NCBI RefSeq assembly: GCF_004919045.1
Contig: NZ_SWDW01000001.1
Coordinates: 124,001-188,000, forward strand
Direction of reading: 5' to 3'
DNA length: 64,000 bases
Source: Sinomonas albida
Lineage (GTDB): Bacteria; Actinomycetota; Actinomycetes; Actinomycetales; Micrococcaceae
The notes beneath the pieces are model-generated. The model searched no databases. It was not told the DNA's origin and saw only the letters and a program-made list of their open reading frames with translations. Below are positions 35,010 to 43,122 of the stretch, piece by piece (position 1 is the stretch's first letter; the number at the start of each line of letters is the position of its first letter). The translations under genes were made by a program, and so were the position numbers.

Positions 35010-36007
35010 GGCTCGGCGTCTACAACGCGATCCTGCACGACCGGTCCCTGCCGGAGGCGCTCGAGGTCATCGGGGGCCTCGGCCTGACCGGGATCGAGAT
35101 CAACACCGGTGGATTCCTGCCGGCCGTGCACGTGCCGACCTTCGACGACATCCTCGTCTCCGACGCCGCCCGGGACGACTACCTCGGGCTCTTCGAGGGC
35201 ACGGGCGTCTCGATCGCGGGACTGAACTGCAACGGCAATCCGCTGCATCCCAAGCCCGAGATCGGCCAGAAGCACGCCGAGGACATCCGCCGCTCGATCC
35301 GCCTCGCCGAGCGGCTCGGCCAGAACCGGGTCGTGACGATGTCCGGCCTGCCCGGCGGCGAGCCCGGCGCGACCGTGACGAACTGGATCGTCAACGCGTG
35401 GAACTCCGCGGCGCTCGACGTCCTGGACTACCAGTGGGACATCGCCGCGAAGTTCTGGCGCGAGACCGACCGCCTCGCCGCGGACCACGGAATCAAGGTC
35501 GCGCTCGAGCTGCACCCGCAGAACCTCGTGTTCAACACGGCGGACGTCTACAAGCTCGTGGAGCTCACGGGCGCCATGCACGTGGGGGTCGAGCTCGACG
35601 CGTCGCACCTGTTCTGGCAGCAGATGGACCCCGTGGCGGTGGTGCGCGAGCTCGGTCCGCTCGTGTTCCACGCGGCCGCGAAGGACGTCCGGGTCAACAC
35701 CGAGAACGCTCGCCTCTACGGCGTTCTGGACAACCGCTTCCGCCGCCTCTCGCCCGACGAGCCGCGCACGAACCTCGGCGGCGACGAATGGGCCAACGAG
35801 TGGCCGAAGGACTCCGCGTGGGACTTCGTGGCCTTGGGCCGCGGGCACGACGCCGCGTACTGGGCGGAGTTCCTCCGCGCCCTGTACGAGGTGGACGCGG
35901 AGATGATGGTCAACATCGAGCACGAGGACGTCTCCTTCGGACGCATCGAGGGCCTCGAGGTCGCCGCGGGCGTGCTGCTCGAGGCCGCGCGTTCCGTCGG
36001 GGTCTAA
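35006..36007 (+). CDS. Sugar phosphate isomerase/epimerase-type TIM barrel
   Basis: A 333-residue xylose-isomerase-like TIM barrel. It starts MRLGVYNAILHDRSLPEAL with TGIEINTGGFLP in strand 2. Likely metal ligands are in VALELHPQN (Glu), GVELDASHLFWQ (Asp, His), VFHAAAKDV (His) and VNIEHED (Glu, His). GTG 35006 overlaps the dehydrogenase stop, so the two enzymes are translated together. Members isomerise, epimerise or dehydrate keto-sugars; the exact substrate is unknown, but 2-keto-inositols or their epimers fit the context. Confidence 0.78.
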   Translation: MRLGVYNAILHDRSLPEALEVIGGLGLTGIEINTGGFLPAVHVPTFDDILVSDAARDDYLGLFEGTGVSIAGLNCNGNPLHPKPEIGQKHAEDIRRSIRLAERLGQNRVVTMSGLPGGEPGATVTNWIVNAWNSAALDVLDYQWDIAAKFWRETDRLAADHGIKVALELHPQNLVFNTADVYKLVELTGAMHVGVELDASHLFWQQMDPVAVVRELGPLVFHAAAKDVRVNTENARLYGVLDNRFRRLSPDEPRTNLGGDEWANEWPKDSAWDFVALGRGHDAAYWAEFLRALYEVDAEMMVNIEHEDVSFGRIEGLEVAAGVLLEAARSVGV

Positions 36008-36067
36008 CCGGGGTGCTCTGGGAGGATGGAGCGGCCTCTCGCCACGAGTGGCAGCGAGAGGAGAACC

Positions 36068-37234
36068 ATGGGTTACACGCACATCGTGATCGGGGCCGGC
36101 GCGATCGGCTCCGCTGCGGCGTACTGGCTTTCGCGGCGGCCCGGGGCGAGCGTGCTCGTCGTCGAGCAGTTCGACCTCGTGAACACCCTGAACTCCTCCG
36201 GAGACGTCTCCCGGATCATCCGCCACGCCTACCACAGCACGGACTACACGAAGCTCACGCCCGCCATGTTCGAGGCGTGGGCAGAGGTCGAGGAGCGTTC
36301 GGGGCTTCAGCTGTACGTGAAGACCGGCGGCCTCGATCTCGCGACCTCGGCGGAGAGCAGCCTCGCCGAGCTCGCCGCCTACCGCAGCGCCCTCGCGGCC
36401 GAGCGCATCCCCTACGAGGACCTCGCCGCGGCCGAGATCCGCTCCCGTTACCCCCAGTGGCGCATCGACGATGACGTCACGGGCATGTACCAGGAGGCCG
36501 GCGGGCTCATCGACATCCGCAAATCCGTCGCCGCGCATACGTCGCTCGCCCTGGCCAACGGCGTCGAGTTCCTGCCGCACACGAAGGTGAGCGGCGTCGT
36601 CGTCCGCCCCGACAGCGTGACGGTGCGAACCGAGCGCGGCGACTTCGACGCCGACAACCTCGTGGTCGCCGCGGGATCGTGGCTGGGACACCTCATGCCG
36701 GACCTCGGGCTGGACTACCGTCTCACGCTCTCGCAGGAGCAGGTCAGCTACTTCACGTCGCAGCGCCTCGCCGACTTCACGCCGCAGAAGTTCCCCAGCT
36801 GGATCTTCCACGGCGAGACGGCGTTCTACGGTTTCCCGGTGTACGGCGAGCCGGCCGTGAAGCTCGCGCGGGACATGCGTGGCCGGTTCATCGCGAGCGA
36901 TGAGCGGGTCTTCGAGGGCGACGACGCCGAGGCTGGCCTCCTGCGCGGCTTTCTCGAGCAGTACCTGCCGGGCGCCGTCGGGCCGGTGTACGCGAACCGG
37001 ACCTGCGTGTACGACATGGCCCCCGACCGCGACTTCGTCCTCGACACCGTGCCCGGCAGCCCCCACGTGGCCGTCTTCAACGGGGCGGGCCACGCGGGCA
37101 AGTTCGCGAGCCTCGTGGGGAAGATCCTCGCCGAACTGCTCACGGACGGGGCCACGGCTCACCCGATCGAGCCGTTCTCGTTGCGCCGCCCGGCGATCAC
37201 GGATCCGAGCTTCGAGCCGGTCTTCCACCTGTGA
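36068..37234 (+). CDS. FAD-dependent oxidase, monomeric sarcosine oxidase / SolA family
   Basis: A 388-residue DAO-fold flavoenzyme. The FAD-binding start is YTHIVIGAGAIGSAAAYWL, DVSRIIRHAYH contributes flavin contacts, and the C-terminus has TCVYDMAPDRDFVLD with a Cys at the position that covalently binds FAD in monomeric sarcosine oxidase, followed by NGAGHAGKFAS. Relatives oxidise N-methyl amino acids, releasing H2O2. GAGGAGA precedes ATG 36068. It follows the polyol module by 60 bp. An amine-bearing substrate such as an N-methylated amino-cyclitol would link it to the island, but that is speculation. Confidence 0.8.
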   Translation: MGYTHIVIGAGAIGSAAAYWLSRRPGASVLVVEQFDLVNTLNSSGDVSRIIRHAYHSTDYTKLTPAMFEAWAEVEERSGLQLYVKTGGLDLATSAESSLAELAAYRSALAAERIPYEDLAAAEIRSRYPQWRIDDDVTGMYQEAGGLIDIRKSVAAHTSLALANGVEFLPHTKVSGVVVRPDSVTVRTERGDFDADNLVVAAGSWLGHLMPDLGLDYRLTLSQEQVSYFTSQRLADFTPQKFPSWIFHGETAFYGFPVYGEPAVKLARDMRGRFIASDERVFEGDDAEAGLLRGFLEQYLPGAVGPVYANRTCVYDMAPDRDFVLDTVPGSPHVAVFNGAGHAGKFASLVGKILAELLTDGATAHPIEPFSLRRPAITDPSFEPVFHL

Positions 37235-37250
37235 GGCCGACGGGCGGCTA

Positions 37251-37520
37251 GCGGACGACGGCGGGCGGCGCGGCCTCTCAAAATGCGGGGTCTCTGGCGG
37301 GGCGTTGTGGGGTCAATGGTCAGACAATGACCCCGCAACGGGCCGCACGGGACCCCGCAACGGGCCGCACGGGACCCCGCAACGGGCCGCACGGGACCCC
37401 GCAACGGGCCGCACGGGACCCCGCAACGGGCCGCACGGGACCCCGCAACGGGCCGCACGGGACCCCGCAATGGGCCGCACGGGACCCCGCAACGGGTTCA
37501 GCGGACGACGGCGGGCGGCG
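37251..37520. repeat. 22-bp hairpin array, family B, framed by 20-bp direct repeats
   Basis: The core is 7.6 copies of a 22-bp unit (ACCCCGCAACGGGCCGCACG plus GG) at 37330-37497, nearly identical. Just before it, GTTGTGGGGTCA (37304-37315) pairs with TGACCCCGCAAC (37328-37339) around a 12-bp loop. The whole is framed by two identical copies of GCGGACGACGGCGGGCGGCG at 37251-37270 and 37501-37520, exactly 250 bp apart; the second is inside the 3' end of the convergent LacI gene. Related arrays are at 44247 and 57169. Confidence 0.9.
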
Positions 37521-38517
37521 GCGCCGTGCTGCTGCGCGCCTTGAGCTCGGGGGGCAGCAGGACGGTCTCGGCGGTGGCGCGCGGAGCACCGGGAAGCGGG
37601 CCGCCGCCGATCAGCTCGGCGAGCAGCCGCGCCGCGACCTGTCCGGCCTCGCGGCTCGCGTTGTCCACGCTCGTGAGGCCGACGGCGCGGAGCCGCGCCA
37701 CGGGCGTATCGTCGTAGCCCGCGAGCGAGAGGTCCCGAGGCACGGCGAGGCCGAGGTCCTCGGCCGCAGACAAGGCACCCAGCGCGGCCATGTCGTTGAC
37801 GGCGAACAGGGCCGTGGGTCGATGGGCCGCCGCGAGGACCTCCTTCCCCGCCCGGTACCCCGCCTCCTCCGTGAGCCCGGCGTCCACGCTCCGGAAAGCG
37901 ACGCGGAGCCGGCGGGCCTCGTCCTCGAACCCAGTCCGCCGCGCGTCGCCCACCGGGGTGCCTGGCGCGCCGAGGTGCGCGATGTCGCGATGGCCCAACG
38001 CCGCGAGGTGACGGACCACGCGGCGGGCGCCCTCGGCGTCGTCGTTCGTCACGACCGCCGCCCCCGCCGCCTGCGCCCGCGGCGAGCCCACCTGGACGGC
38101 GGGCAAGGGCGCGATGCCCGCGAGAGCCGACTCGGCGCCGTCGAGCGTCCCGACCAGCACGATCCCCTCGACGCGCAGTTCCAGGAAGCGGTCGACAAGG
38201 GGCGAGCCCTCAAGCCGCCAGTCGCCCAGGAGGGGCCGCAGCCCCGCGTCGTGGAGGGCCGCAGACAGGCCCTCGACGGCGGGGACAAACCACGGGTTGC
38301 GGAGGTCGTCGAGGATGAGGCCCACGATCCCGCTGCGGCGGGACCCCATGGCGCGCGCGGCGGCGTTCGGGCGGTAGCCGAGCTCGGCCGCGGCCTCGAG
38401 CACCGCGCGCCGCTTCGCGTCGCTCACGTAGCCCGTGCCGCGGAGCGCGAGGGAAGCGGCCGACTTGGAGACGCCCGCGCGCGCCGCAACGTCGAGAATC
38501 GTGACGGACCTCGCCAT
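37498..38517 (-). CDS. LacI-family regulator of the third module
   Basis: A 339-residue LacI repressor with the helix-turn-helix SVTILDVAARAGVSKSAASLAL, hinge RPNAAARAMGSRRSG, and effector domain (GIVGLILDDLRNPWF, LAGYDDTPVARLRAVGLTSVD). ATG 38517 is chosen for GGGAGGAGCAGG. It is divergent from the Gfo/Idh gene at 38675, its likely target. The last residues, APPPAVVR, are encoded by the GGACGACGGCGG repeat that frames the 22-bp array, so the C-terminus appears to have been rewritten by that element. Confidence 0.88.
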   Translation of the reverse strand: MARSVTILDVAARAGVSKSAASLALRGTGYVSDAKRRAVLEAAAELGYRPNAAARAMGSRRSGIVGLILDDLRNPWFVPAVEGLSAALHDAGLRPLLGDWRLEGSPLVDRFLELRVEGIVLVGTLDGAESALAGIAPLPAVQVGSPRAQAAGAAVVTNDDAEGARRVVRHLAALGHRDIAHLGAPGTPVGDARRTGFEDEARRLRVAFRSVDAGLTEEAGYRAGKEVLAAAHRPTALFAVNDMAALGALSAAEDLGLAVPRDLSLAGYDDTPVARLRAVGLTSVDNASREAGQVAARLLAELIGGGPLPGAPRATAETVLLPPELKARSSTAPPPAVVR

Positions 38518-38539
38518 CCTGCTCCTCCCGCAAAGGACC

Positions 38540-38584
38540 ATTGTCAGCACAAACCTTGACCGCGGCTCCGGTCACAGGGATACT
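38540..38584 (+). promoter_or_regulatory. Promoter with IolR-like operator, third module
   Basis: ATTGTCAGCACAAA (38540-38553) is the operator. Directly after it, TTGACC (38556-38561) and GATACT (38579-38584) are spaced 17 bp, a plausible promoter for the gene at 38675. The operator would abut the -35. Confidence 0.6.
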
Positions 38585-38674
38585 CTAAGGGAAACCTTGG
38601 AACGTTCCCATATATCTTTCCTAGCCGTCTCGCACTGGAAGCCGACGCTTCGGAAGTCACAAAGGAGTGCCCGG

Positions 38675-39712
38675 ATGAATCAAGTGACCCTCGGACTCGT
38701 GGGCGTCGGACGCATCGGCGTCATGCACGCGCGCAACATCGCCGCGCTCCGCGAGCCGTTCGCCGCGCGCGGGGTCGACCTCCGGCTCAAGCTCACGGAC
38801 GTCGCGGAGCAGCATGCAGGCAACGTTGCCGCGGAGGTTGGCGCCGACTTCGTGTCCGGCGGGGCGGCCGGGCTCATCGCCTCCGGAGTGGACGCGCTCG
38901 TCGTCGCGACGGGCACGCCCACCCACCCAGAGCTCATCCGCGTGGGCGTCGACGCCGGTATTCCGGTGTTCTGCGAGAAGCCGGTGGCCGGCTCGATTGC
39001 CGACTCGCTGCCGGTCCTCGACTACATCGCCGAGCGCGGCGGAGTCGTACAGATCGGGCACCAGCGCCGGTTCGACGAGGGTTACCTCGAGGCCAAGCGC
39101 CGGTTCGACGCCGGGGGGATCGGCTGGATCCACTCGCTCCGCGCCATGACGGGGGACATGTTCCCGCCGTCGGACGACTTCATCGCGACGTCCGGCGGGC
39201 TGTTCCGCGACTGCTCGGTGCACGATTTCGACATCCTCCGCTGGCTCACGGGCCGCGAGATCGTCGAGGTCTACGCGAAGGGCTCGAACAACGGCGACCC
39301 CGCGATCGGGGCGGTCGGCGACGTGGACACCGCGCTCGCGGTCGTGACGTTCGACGACGGCACCGTCGGCACCGTCTCCGCGACGCGCTACAACGGGGCC
39401 GGGCACGACGTGCGGCTCGAGGTCCAGGGCTCCAAGTCCTCCGTCATGGTGGGCCTCGACGACAAGACGGCCCTCCGCTCGACCGAGGCTGGCGTCACCT
39501 TCCCGGCCGGGGAGACGCACAAGACGTTTGCCGAGCGGTTCGACGCCGCGTATCGGGCGGAGCTCGCGGCGTTCATCGAGCTCGTGCTCGGCGAGCGGGA
39601 CAATCTGTGCACGCCCGCGGACGCCGTCGCGGCCTCGCGTGTGGCGGATGCCGCGCAGGAGTCCCTCGAGACCGGCCGGCCGGTGCGCGTCGAGGTGCCA
39701 GCGCGCGCCTGA
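38675..39712 (+). CDS. Inositol 2-dehydrogenase-like, Gfo/Idh/MocA family
   Basis: A 345-residue NAD-dependent dehydrogenase: GLVGVGRIGVMHARNI (Rossmann), FCEKPVAG (catalytic Lys), QIGHQRRFDEGY, then the diagnostic FRDCSVHDFDILRWL with catalytic Asp/His. This pattern is close to IolG/IolW-type inositol dehydrogenases, so the substrate may be myo-, scyllo- or D-chiro-inositol. AAAGGAG precedes ATG 38675. It stands alone, controlled by a divergent LacI gene and an IolR-like operator. Its original 3' flank has been split by an IS30 element. Confidence 0.85.
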   Translation: MNQVTLGLVGVGRIGVMHARNIAALREPFAARGVDLRLKLTDVAEQHAGNVAAEVGADFVSGGAAGLIASGVDALVVATGTPTHPELIRVGVDAGIPVFCEKPVAGSIADSLPVLDYIAERGGVVQIGHQRRFDEGYLEAKRRFDAGGIGWIHSLRAMTGDMFPPSDDFIATSGGLFRDCSVHDFDILRWLTGREIVEVYAKGSNNGDPAIGAVGDVDTALAVVTFDDGTVGTVSATRYNGAGHDVRLEVQGSKSSVMVGLDDKTALRSTEAGVTFPAGETHKTFAERFDAAYRAELAAFIELVLGERDNLCTPADAVAASRVADAAQESLETGRPVRVEVPARA

Positions 39713-39731
39713 GCGAGGGCGGGGGGCCGAC

Positions 39732-39883
39732 CTCCCCAGTTTCTGATCCGGTCTCCCCAGCTTCTAGGGATGTTTCGGCTGAACCCCCGGGCGGGAACCG
39801 GTTACTGGGGCACGACAGTCTCAGAAGTTGGGGAACTCGGCGGAAGAGTTGGGGAACTCGGCCGAAGAGTTGGGGATCCCGGC
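39732..39883. repeat. 21-bp hairpin array, family E
   Basis: Two left units beginning CTCCCCAG (39732 and 39753) and three right units containing GTTGGGGA (about 39827-39877) repeat with a 21-bp period. The left units (TCCCCAGCTTCT) are the reverse complement of the right ones (AGAAGTTGGGGA) apart from one base, so the array can fold as a hairpin around about 55 bp. It lies right after the dehydrogenase stop. Confidence 0.75.
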
Positions 39884-39944
39884 GGCCGCTCCCGCGAGGC
39901 GAGGACGACGGCGGTGGGTCACCGCGCGGGGCTTGGATTCAAGT

Positions 39945-41413
39945 GGTCGTTGCAACGCCGGTTGGCTAATTGGGGACTAGTAGATCACGCAGGCGCTCGG
40001 CTGGGGTATTCCAGCCGAGCGTCTTTCGTGGTCGGGCGTTGAGCTGCTGGGCGACGTGCTCGAGGTCCTCGGGTCCGTAGGCAGACAGGTCAGCACCTTT
40101 GGGGAAGTACTGGCGCAGCAGTCCGTTCGTGTTCTCATTCGAACCTCGTTGCCAAGGGCTGGCTGGGTCGCAGAAGTAGACGGGCACGCCGGTGGCGACG
40201 GTGAATGACTTGTGCGCGGCCATCTCGCTGCCCTGGTCCCAGGTCAGCGATCCGCGCAGGTGCTCTGGCAGTGCGGCCACGGCCTCGACAAGGGCACCGC
40301 GGACCTGCTCGGCCGTGTGCCCCTCGGGCAGGTGCAGGAGCATCACGTAGCGAGTGGAACGCTCGACCAGCGTGCCGATGGCCGACTGGTTGTATGCGCC
40401 GGTGATGAGATCCCCTTCCCAATGCCCCGGTACAGCCCGGTCCTCGGCCTCGGGAGGACGTTCGGAGATCATCACCATCGGGTCGGAGAAGCGGGGGCGC
40501 CGCTCCTGCCCGGTGTTGCGCGGCCGGCGCCGGGCCCTGCCCGTGCGCAGGGCCGCGGCGACCTCCCGCCGCAGGCCGCCGCGGGCCTGGACGTAGAGGG
40601 CCTGGTAGATGGTCTCGGGGCTCACGCGCATCTCCGGATCCTCGGGGAAGTCCTTGATCAGAGCATGGCAGATCTGCTCCGGTGACCACCTCAGGGTCAG
40701 CCTGTCCTGGACGTACTCGCGCAGCGGGCCGGGAACGGAGAGCTTGGGCTCGCGGATGCGGACTCGCCGCGCCACCGCGGCCCGTTGGGCCGCATAGGGC
40801 AGGTACTGCCCGTCCGGGGTCCTGTTGCGCCTGAGCTCGCGGGAGACCGTCGAAGCGGACCGCCCCAACGCGGTCCCGATCGCCCGCAGCGAGGCTCCCG
40901 AGGCGTGCAGGTCACGGATCCTCTCCCGTTCGGCCAGAGACAGATAGCGGGGATCGATCGGATGCTCGAGAGCAGCGAGCGAAGGGCGGGCACCTTGAAC
41001 CGTCACAGTCTCCACGCCTGAGTCATAGTCGATGACCCGGCCGTCGGGGTAGATCCGTCCGTTCTTCCGGCGGCGGACCCCGGCGTCCCACTCCTTTGCC
41101 GTTGTCGGGTGGATGCCCAGACGGGTGCCGGCTTCCCGACGGCTCAGCCCCTCATCCCGCAGCCGCAGGAAATGCCATCTGCTGGGCATCTCCGAACGCC
41201 GTTTGGCGAAACCCAGCTCCCGCGCCCATCGGTAGCAGGTGTTCCGGTTCAGCCTCATTCGCGCGCAAACGAGCGTCACACTGCCCAACTCCGCCATCAG
41301 CTTCCGGAACTCGGCCTTCACCTCAGGCCCGAATACCGCCTTGCCCGGCCTGCTATCACTGGAAAACGCCACGGTCGTTGCAACTCCTCAAATCTTGAGG
41401 CGTTGCAACGACC
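39945..41413 (-). mobile_element. IS30-family insertion sequence
   Basis: The element is 1469 bp, bounded by the 15-bp inverted repeats GGTCGTTGCAACGCC (39945-39959) and GGCGTTGCAACGACC (41399-41413). A GT on both outer sides (39943-39944 and 41414-41415) may be a 2-bp target duplication. It carries one complete transposase gene, so it may still be active. Confidence 0.88.
39966..41372 (-). CDS. IS30-family transposase
   Basis: A 468-residue DDE transposase. An N-terminal helix-turn-helix region (RLNRNTCYRWARELGFAK, then EAGTRLGIHPTTAKEWDAG) is followed by a second one typical of IS30 (SLAERERIRDLHASGASLRAIG, ALGRSASTVSRELRRN). The catalytic core has GHWEGDLITG (first Asp), SLTWDQGSEMAAH (second Asp) and PWQRGSNENTNGLLRQYFPKG (Glu), the highly conserved IS30 ending. 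It starts at GTG 41372 inside the right-end palindrome. No frameshift is visible. Confidence 0.95.
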   Translation of the reverse strand: MAFSSDSRPGKAVFGPEVKAEFRKLMAELGSVTLVCARMRLNRNTCYRWARELGFAKRRSEMPSRWHFLRLRDEGLSRREAGTRLGIHPTTAKEWDAGVRRRKNGRIYPDGRVIDYDSGVETVTVQGARPSLAALEHPIDPRYLSLAERERIRDLHASGASLRAIGTALGRSASTVSRELRRNRTPDGQYLPYAAQRAAVARRVRIREPKLSVPGPLREYVQDRLTLRWSPEQICHALIKDFPEDPEMRVSPETIYQALYVQARGGLRREVAAALRTGRARRRPRNTGQERRPRFSDPMVMISERPPEAEDRAVPGHWEGDLITGAYNQSAIGTLVERSTRYVMLLHLPEGHTAEQVRGALVEAVAALPEHLRGSLTWDQGSEMAAHKSFTVATGVPVYFCDPASPWQRGSNENTNGLLRQYFPKGADLSAYGPEDLEHVAQQLNARPRKTLGWNTPAERLRDLLVPN

Positions 41414-41415
41414 GT
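41371..41415. repeat. Palindromic right end of the IS30 element
   Basis: ACGGTCGTTGCAAC (41371-41384) and GTTGCAACGACCGT (41402-41415) are perfect reverse complements, with CTCAA/TTGAG nested inside. The right end therefore has an extra internal copy of the terminal repeat, and the transposase start codon overlaps it. Confidence 0.8.
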
Positions 41416-41458
41416 TAGAACCCAAGGGGCGACCCACCGCCGTCGTCCGCTCTGTGGG

Positions 41459-43042
41459 CTACTTCCCGAGGAAGATCGGGTTGGTGAGCGCCGCCATGGG
41501 CCCGAGCGGGAGGTTCGGGCCCATCTCAGTGCCGCTGCCCGAGGTGCCGTCCGCCTTGGGGTGCCGGACCTCGACGCGGATGTAGGCGGCGAGCCGCGGC
41601 GTGGTGACCCACGTGCTCGTGCCCTGGCCGGACGCGGGGAGCGTGATCTGCTGCGTCTGGCCCTCGTCGGTGATGAACCGCACCACGCCGTTCGGCACGC
41701 CGGCGACCGCCGCCGTGACGGTGACCGGCGCGTCGTCGGCCACGCGGAGCCGCTCGCCGATCCCGGCGACCTGCCCACCGGACTTCACCGTGAAGTCGAC
41801 GGTCACGTCAGCCGATTCGGCGATCCACGACCGGCCGTTGCGGATGCCCTCGAGGATCGCGTCGTGCGAAAGCGCCGCCGCGTTGACCACGTTGTGCGGC
41901 AGGCCGATGACCTGCGGGGCGCTGTGGGCGTCGCTGTTGCCCATGGCGGGGAGCCAGCGGTCCTTCTTGCGTGCGGAGTCGGCGAGCATCGAGTCCCACG
42001 TGTTGACCGAGGATTCGTCGTCGACCGTCCAAGGCCCAGTCCAGACCTCGACCGCGTCCGCCTGCTCGTAGCCGAACTTCCACCGGCACGCCACGTACGG
42101 GCAGTACGGGTGGGCCGGCACCACGATGCCGCCCGACTCGTGGATGAGGTCCGCTGCTTCCTCGAAGCCGTTGTCGCGGGCGCGGTAGCGCCAGTCGATC
42201 CATTCGCCCGGCTTGAGCCCGAGCGCGAGGTAGTGGCCGTTGCGGGTCGTGACCTCCTCGCCCGTGAGGATGAGCAGATCATTGCCCGCGAGCGGACCCC
42301 ACACGGCGTGGGACGCCGGTGTGTTGTGATCGGTCGAGATCATGAAGTCCATGCGTGCCGCTCGGGCGCCCGCGGCGACTTCCTCGGGCGTGCGCTTGCC
42401 GTCGGAGTAGACGGTGTGGAGGTGGCCGTCGCCGCGGTACCAGCCTGCGCCGCGGCCGGAGATCTCCTGCGGCGGGAACTTCTTCTGGTACGGCGCGCCG
42501 TCCGGCCCGAAGTCGAGCGTGACGTTGACCGTGTAGTCGAGGCCGTGCTCGGACACCTGGTACGGGCCGAGGATCACGTTCCACGTGCCCTTGCTCACGG
42601 GCCCGGGGAGGTATCCCGGCGTCGCGTCGGACGCGCTGATGAAGAACTCCGTGCGGAAGCCGCCGGACCAGCCGCGGAAGCCCTTCCCCTGGAGCTCGAC
42701 GCCCTTCTCATCGAAGACGCCGATGTCGCAGGAGTTGGAAAGCAGGCCGGCCGGGACGCCGGGCCGGCTGTAGCTGTAGGACACGCTGATCTTGTTGACG
42801 CCCGCCGGGATCTCCACGGGGAGGTACACGAAGTCTGCGGCGCCCGGCTCGAGGTGGCCGGTCAGGGTTTGGGTCTTGCTGGTCCCGGAGTCCGCGGTGG
42901 CGAACGTCATGGGAGTCAGCGTCAGGGCAGCGCCGGTGAGCGCTGCGGTCAGGAATCCCCGTCGGGACGGGGTGAGGGCTGAGGTGTCGCCGCTGTGGGA
43001 CTGGCAGGGTGAAGTCACGTCCGACAGGTTCTCCACTGACAC
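41459..43042 (-). CDS. Tat-exported PHP-domain metallohydrolase, CehA/McbA type
   Basis: A 527-residue secreted protein. The N-terminal region has a twin-arginine signal (SRRGFLTAALTGAAL, about residues 27-41) followed by Ala-rich cleavage context. A beta-rich domain follows, then a PHP domain: GDGHLHTVYSDGKRTPEE, ISTDHNTP, TGEEVTT, VPAHPYCPY and GNSDAHS supply the His/Asp metal ligands. The family includes CehA-type hydrolases that act outside the cytoplasm on phosphate or carbamate esters; the substrate here is unknown. Start codon is uncertain: GTG 43042 and GTG 43036 are both possible and neither has a good Shine-Dalgarno. A GGACGACGGCGG element follows the stop. Confidence 0.82.
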   Translation of the reverse strand: MSVENLSDVTSPCQSHSGDTSALTPSRRGFLTAALTGAALTLTPMTFATADSGTSKTQTLTGHLEPGAADFVYLPVEIPAGVNKISVSYSYSRPGVPAGLLSNSCDIGVFDEKGVELQGKGFRGWSGGFRTEFFISASDATPGYLPGPVSKGTWNVILGPYQVSEHGLDYTVNVTLDFGPDGAPYQKKFPPQEISGRGAGWYRGDGHLHTVYSDGKRTPEEVAAGARAARMDFMISTDHNTPASHAVWGPLAGNDLLILTGEEVTTRNGHYLALGLKPGEWIDWRYRARDNGFEEAADLIHESGGIVVPAHPYCPYVACRWKFGYEQADAVEVWTGPWTVDDESSVNTWDSMLADSARKKDRWLPAMGNSDAHSAPQVIGLPHNVVNAAALSHDAILEGIRNGRSWIAESADVTVDFTVKSGGQVAGIGERLRVADDAPVTVTAAVAGVPNGVVRFITDEGQTQQITLPASGQGTSTWVTTPRLAAYIRVEVRHPKADGTSGSGTEMGPNLPLGPMAALTNPIFLGK

Positions 43043-43109
43043 TTAACTCTCGGTAACGGGCGAACCAAGTCCGGTCAAACTCGTCCGGGGAAACGTATGG
43101 AAGCGCGGC

Positions 43110-43122
43110 TAACCTGTCCCCA
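43110..43122 (+). promoter_or_regulatory. Possible leaderless promoter for the LOG-family gene
   Basis: TAACCT (43110-43115) ends 6 bp before the ATG at 43122 and no Shine-Dalgarno is present, as for the hisN promoter. There is no clear -35. Confidence 0.35.

Larger units (their letters stand above)
39903..41448. terminator. Bidirectional terminator split by IS30
   Basis: GGACGACGGCGGTGGGTC (39903-39920) and GACCCACCGCCGTCGTCC (41431-41448) are perfect 18-bp reverse complements, each just outside the insertion element. CTTGG (39932-39936) and CCAAG (41421-41425) extend the pairing inward. Without the element they would form one hairpin between the convergent genes ending at 39712 and 41459. 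Confidence 0.8.

Noticed and set aside
37330-37497. CRISPR or coding minisatellite from the 22-bp repeats
   Set aside because: The units are contiguous with no spacers and the period is not a multiple of three, so neither a CRISPR nor a stable peptide repeat is possible.
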